From assembly GCA_027039165.1 (NCBI GenBank), contig JALWEZ010000165.1:1-9086 (forward strand): a stretch of 9,086 bases of DNA, written 5' to 3'. Every line of letters starts with the position of its first letter. The stretch's first letter is position 1. The position numbers and the translations under genes were made by a program. Shown in pieces: positions 6,628 through 9,086 of this stretch. Source of the stretch: Candidatus Moraniibacteriota bacterium (GTDB lineage: Bacteria; Patescibacteriota; Minisyncoccia; Moranbacterales; GCA-2747515). The notes beneath the pieces are model-generated. The model ran no database searches and was not told where the DNA came from. It worked only from the letters and a program-made list of their open reading frames with translations.

Positions 6628-9063
6628 ATGAATTTTTTGAAAAGAAATTTTTTATTGTTTGTTGTTTTTTTGACGGGTGCTTCAGTTTTAGTTATAGAAG
6701 TTAGTGCTTCAAGAATTCTTGTTCCATTTTATGGAAGTACAATTTTTACAATGTCTAGTATTTTGACTATTATACTTGCAGCTCTTAGCTTGGGTTATTA
6801 TGTTGGTGGGAAATTAGCTGACAAAAAACCATCTAAGTTATTGTTTTTCTTTATTATTTTTTTAAGCGGGTGTACATTGTTATTTCTGCACGCTTTTGGA
6901 CTAGTTTTGTTGCCTGCTTTAAGTACAACACTTTCTGGTAACACAGGTCCTTTAATTTTTTCTTTGTTTCTTTTTTTTATTCCCTCAGCTCTACTTGGTG
7001 CACTCTCTCCATTTGTTATCAAATTACAAAGCAAATCTTTCCCAGGAAGGGGAGTGGGTTCTCTTTCAGGTCAAATATTTTTTTGGTCAACAGTCGGCAG
7101 TATAACGGGAAGTTTACTAACGGGTTTTGTGCTTATTCCTAGATTTGGAGTAAATGAAATCGTTGTTTCTAATAGTTTATTATTATTCAGTTTAGGGCTT
7201 GTGCCTATTGCGTTTTTAGATAAACAAAAAAAATATATATATAAAATTATAGTGCCAGCTTTTATATTTGTTGTATTTATTATTTTTGTGAATAAGGTAG
7301 AATCTGTATGGAAAAAAATGTTTATTTTTAAAGAAGATAGCGTATATCAAAATATATCCGTGGTAAAAACAAAATGGAAAGATAAAAGAGATGTGTATGG
7401 ATTAATGTTTAGCGGTGACGGAATAGAAAGTGCTGTATATTTAGATGAAAAAGATCCAACGGATTTAGTTTTTGATTATACAAAATATTACAAATTATAC
7501 AAAATACTTAATCCAAAAATAAAAAATGCATTAGTTATCGGCGGTGGAACGTATACGGTTCCTAGGGCGCTAGCGTATGAATTACCTCAAGCACAAGTAG
7601 ATGTTTGTGAAATAGACGCTAAATTAGAAGAAATCGCTAAAAAATATTTTTTTTTAAAAGACGATAATAGATTAAATTTAAATATTGAAGACGGTAGACA
7701 CTTCTTGCAAACCACAGATAAAAAATATGATTTCATTTTTTTGGACGCATACAATGCATCACTTTCAGTTCCTTCTCATTTAGCAACGAAGGAATTTTTT
7801 GATTTAGTGAGGAATCATTTAAACAAAAATGGAGTTGTCGTTATGAATGTAATAGCTGATTTATCAAGACAAAGAGATTCTTTTTTGTTCTCTGAAATAA
7901 AAACTTTCAGGAGTGTTTTTTCAAATAGTTATTTTTTTACTACGAAATCTCGTGGAAAAATAGATGTGCAAAATATAATGTTTGTAGCTTTAAATAGTAA
8001 TAAGAAGTTTAATTTCAAATCCACTAAATTTGATTTAAGTACAGATAATTTTTTGAAACAACTTTCACAGAAGCAAATTAATATGGAAAGATTTAATTTT
8101 GATAAAGATATTATTTTTAGCGATAATTATGTACCAGTTGACTATATGAATAGAAATATGACTTTGAATTCAAAAAAAAGAGATAAAAAACGAGAAAAAG
8201 AGATGATGGCTATTGTAACTGAGCAATTAGAATATAATCCTAGATATTTAGGCACCAAAGGACACAAAAGAGTTCAAGAAATAATTCAAGCAGAGATGGA
8301 TGATTTAACAGATGAAGTGATTGTGCAAAAATGGACACATGTTACAAAAGATGGAAGTAAGTATGAATTAAAAAATATCATAGGAAAACTAAATCCAGAT
8401 AAAAAAGATAGAATATTATTAGCAGCTCATTATGACAGTAAAAAATTTGCTCATATGGACAAAAAACATCCAAATAGTTTTATGCCAGGAGCTAATGATT
8501 CGGGTTCAGGTGTGGCAGTTTTATTTGATGTTGCAAGGGAATTATTGCTTAAAAAAGATAAATTAGATATTGGAGTTGATTTTGTATTTTTTGATGGTGA
8601 AGAAGGAGAGCCTGGAATTAGTGGTGATTTTTCTAATTATGAAAATTTAGGTTCTAAATATTTTGCAAAAAACATTAAAAATATTTATAAAAATGGCGAA
8701 AAAGTAAGTGGGATAGTTTTGGATATGGTAGCAGATAAAGATTTTCAAATTCTTAAAGAACCTAAATCAGAAAAAAACTCAAAAGAATATATGGATAAAT
8801 TTTGGGAAATAGGTAAGACTATAGATGTAAATGTATTTTCTGATGAAAGTTATGGAGAAATAGTTGATGATCATATAGCATTAAATGAAGCAGATATCCC
8901 AACTTTTTTGGTAATAGATATGAATTATAAATATTGGCATACGACAAAGGATACATTGGATAAATGTAGTGGAAAAAGCATGAGAATTATTTCTGATGTT
9001 GTAACTAGTTATGTAAAGAAGTTTAGTAAAAATTTTAAAGATAAAAAAACTTCTAAAAAATAG
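6628..9063 (+). CDS. Membrane protein fusing a spermidine-synthase-like domain to an M28/glutaminyl-cyclase-like domain
   Basis: One uninterrupted 811-residue frame with three parts. Residues 1-222 hold about seven hydrophobic helices (near 8-28, 40-62, 71-97, 108-130, 148-170, 176-197, 205-222) and begin like membrane spermidine-synthase-like proteins. Residues about 235-505 are the SAM-binding domain: IGGGTYTVPRA (304-314), CEID (327-330), FIFLDAYNA (369-377), ending in DNYVPVD (499-505), equivalent to the usual TDDYAPVE. The DxxD pair of true aminopropyltransferases reads DAYN, so spermidine synthesis is doubtful. Residues about 525-800 are an M28 zinc-peptidase fold closest to glutaminyl cyclases: AAHYDS (His601), GANDSGSG (Asp624), FFDGEE (Glu658/659), VLDM (Asp699), DDHI (747-750) and YWHT (Trp770, His771). 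The metal ligands are all present, so this part should be active, either cyclising N-terminal Gln to pyroglutamate or acting as an aminopeptidase. The basic linker at 515-525 joins the halves. The substrate of the middle domain is unknown. Confidence 0.85.
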   Translation: MNFLKRNFLLFVVFLTGASVLVIEVSASRILVPFYGSTIFTMSSILTIILAALSLGYYVGGKLADKKPSKLLFFFIIFLSGCTLLFLHAFGLVLLPALSTTLSGNTGPLIFSLFLFFIPSALLGALSPFVIKLQSKSFPGRGVGSLSGQIFFWSTVGSITGSLLTGFVLIPRFGVNEIVVSNSLLLFSLGLVPIAFLDKQKKYIYKIIVPAFIFVVFIIFVNKVESVWKKMFIFKEDSVYQNISVVKTKWKDKRDVYGLMFSGDGIESAVYLDEKDPTDLVFDYTKYYKLYKILNPKIKNALVIGGGTYTVPRALAYELPQAQVDVCEIDAKLEEIAKKYFFLKDDNRLNLNIEDGRHFLQTTDKKYDFIFLDAYNASLSVPSHLATKEFFDLVRNHLNKNGVVVMNVIADLSRQRDSFLFSEIKTFRSVFSNSYFFTTKSRGKIDVQNIMFVALNSNKKFNFKSTKFDLSTDNFLKQLSQKQINMERFNFDKDIIFSDNYVPVDYMNRNMTLNSKKRDKKREKEMMAIVTEQLEYNPRYLGTKGHKRVQEIIQAEMDDLTDEVIVQKWTHVTKDGSKYELKNIIGKLNPDKKDRILLAAHYDSKKFAHMDKKHPNSFMPGANDSGSGVAVLFDVARELLLKKDKLDIGVDFVFFDGEEGEPGISGDFSNYENLGSKYFAKNIKNIYKNGEKVSGIVLDMVADKDFQILKEPKSEKNSKEYMDKFWEIGKTIDVNVFSDESYGEIVDDHIALNEADIPTFLVIDMNYKYWHTTKDTLDKCSGKSMRIISDVVTSYVKKFSKNFKDKKTSKK

Positions 9064-9075
9064 TTTTAAAAGATA

Positions 9076-9084
9076 TGGTATAAT
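9076..9084 (+). promoter_or_regulatory. Extended -10 promoter of the next gene
   Basis: TG (9076-9077), one base, then a perfect TATAAT (9079-9084) form a consensus extended -10 element just after the fusion gene's stop. No good -35 element is seen 17 bp upstream. The gene it would serve lies outside the window. No terminator is visible between the stop at 9063 and this site. Confidence 0.6.
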
Positions 9085-9086
9085 AT

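Noticed and set aside
1..9086. CRISPR arrays, insertion sequences, tRNA or rRNA genes, prophage parts
   Set aside because: No regularly spaced repeats, transposase frames, terminal inverted repeats, or tRNA/rRNA-like sequences were seen; almost all the DNA is taken up by the six genes and their control regions.

Overview
The window is A+T-rich and holds six forward-strand protein genes in three transcription units, with almost no spare DNA inside the units. It looks like a chromosomal segment from a small-genome bacterium, most likely of the candidate phyla radiation (Patescibacteria). This placement is inferred from gene style: no Shine-Dalgarno sequence ahead of any of the six starts, compact genes, an eukaryote-like (type 2) isoleucyl-tRNA synthetase, and a membrane spermidine-synthase-like protein. 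Promoters look like ordinary sigma-70 sites (TATACT, TACAAT, TATAAT), which argues against Bacteroidota. All frames are open with TGA read as stop, and one gene ends in TGA, so the UGA-as-glycine code of Absconditabacteria and Gracilibacteria is not supported.

Unit 1 (about 1-3573) has a promoter, a T-box riboswitch with a clear antiterminator/terminator switch, then ileS (isoleucyl-tRNA synthetase) and, with no gap, ruvX/yqgF (a small RNase H-fold protein of DNA repair or rRNA processing). Uncharged tRNA-Ile would be expected to turn this unit on by base-pairing to the leader.

Unit 2 (about 3590-6572) is a carbon-metabolism operon: a GalT-family nucleotidyltransferase, triosephosphate isomerase and glyceraldehyde-3-phosphate dehydrogenase. 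It ends in a textbook intrinsic terminator. The last two enzymes catalyse consecutive steps of lower glycolysis. The GalT homologue may feed hexose phosphates or release sugar nucleotides.

Unit 3 (about 6586-9063) is one long gene and the most unusual item in the window. It encodes a single 811-residue protein made of a seven-helix membrane region, a spermidine-synthase-like SAM-binding domain, and a C-terminal M28-family domain of the glutaminyl-cyclase type with its metal-site residues intact. I do not know of a described protein with this three-part architecture. Counting membrane helices suggests the enzymatic parts lie outside the cytoplasm, and CpG density changes sharply between the last two domains, as expected for a composite gene. 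The window closes on a perfect extended -10 promoter element for the next gene.
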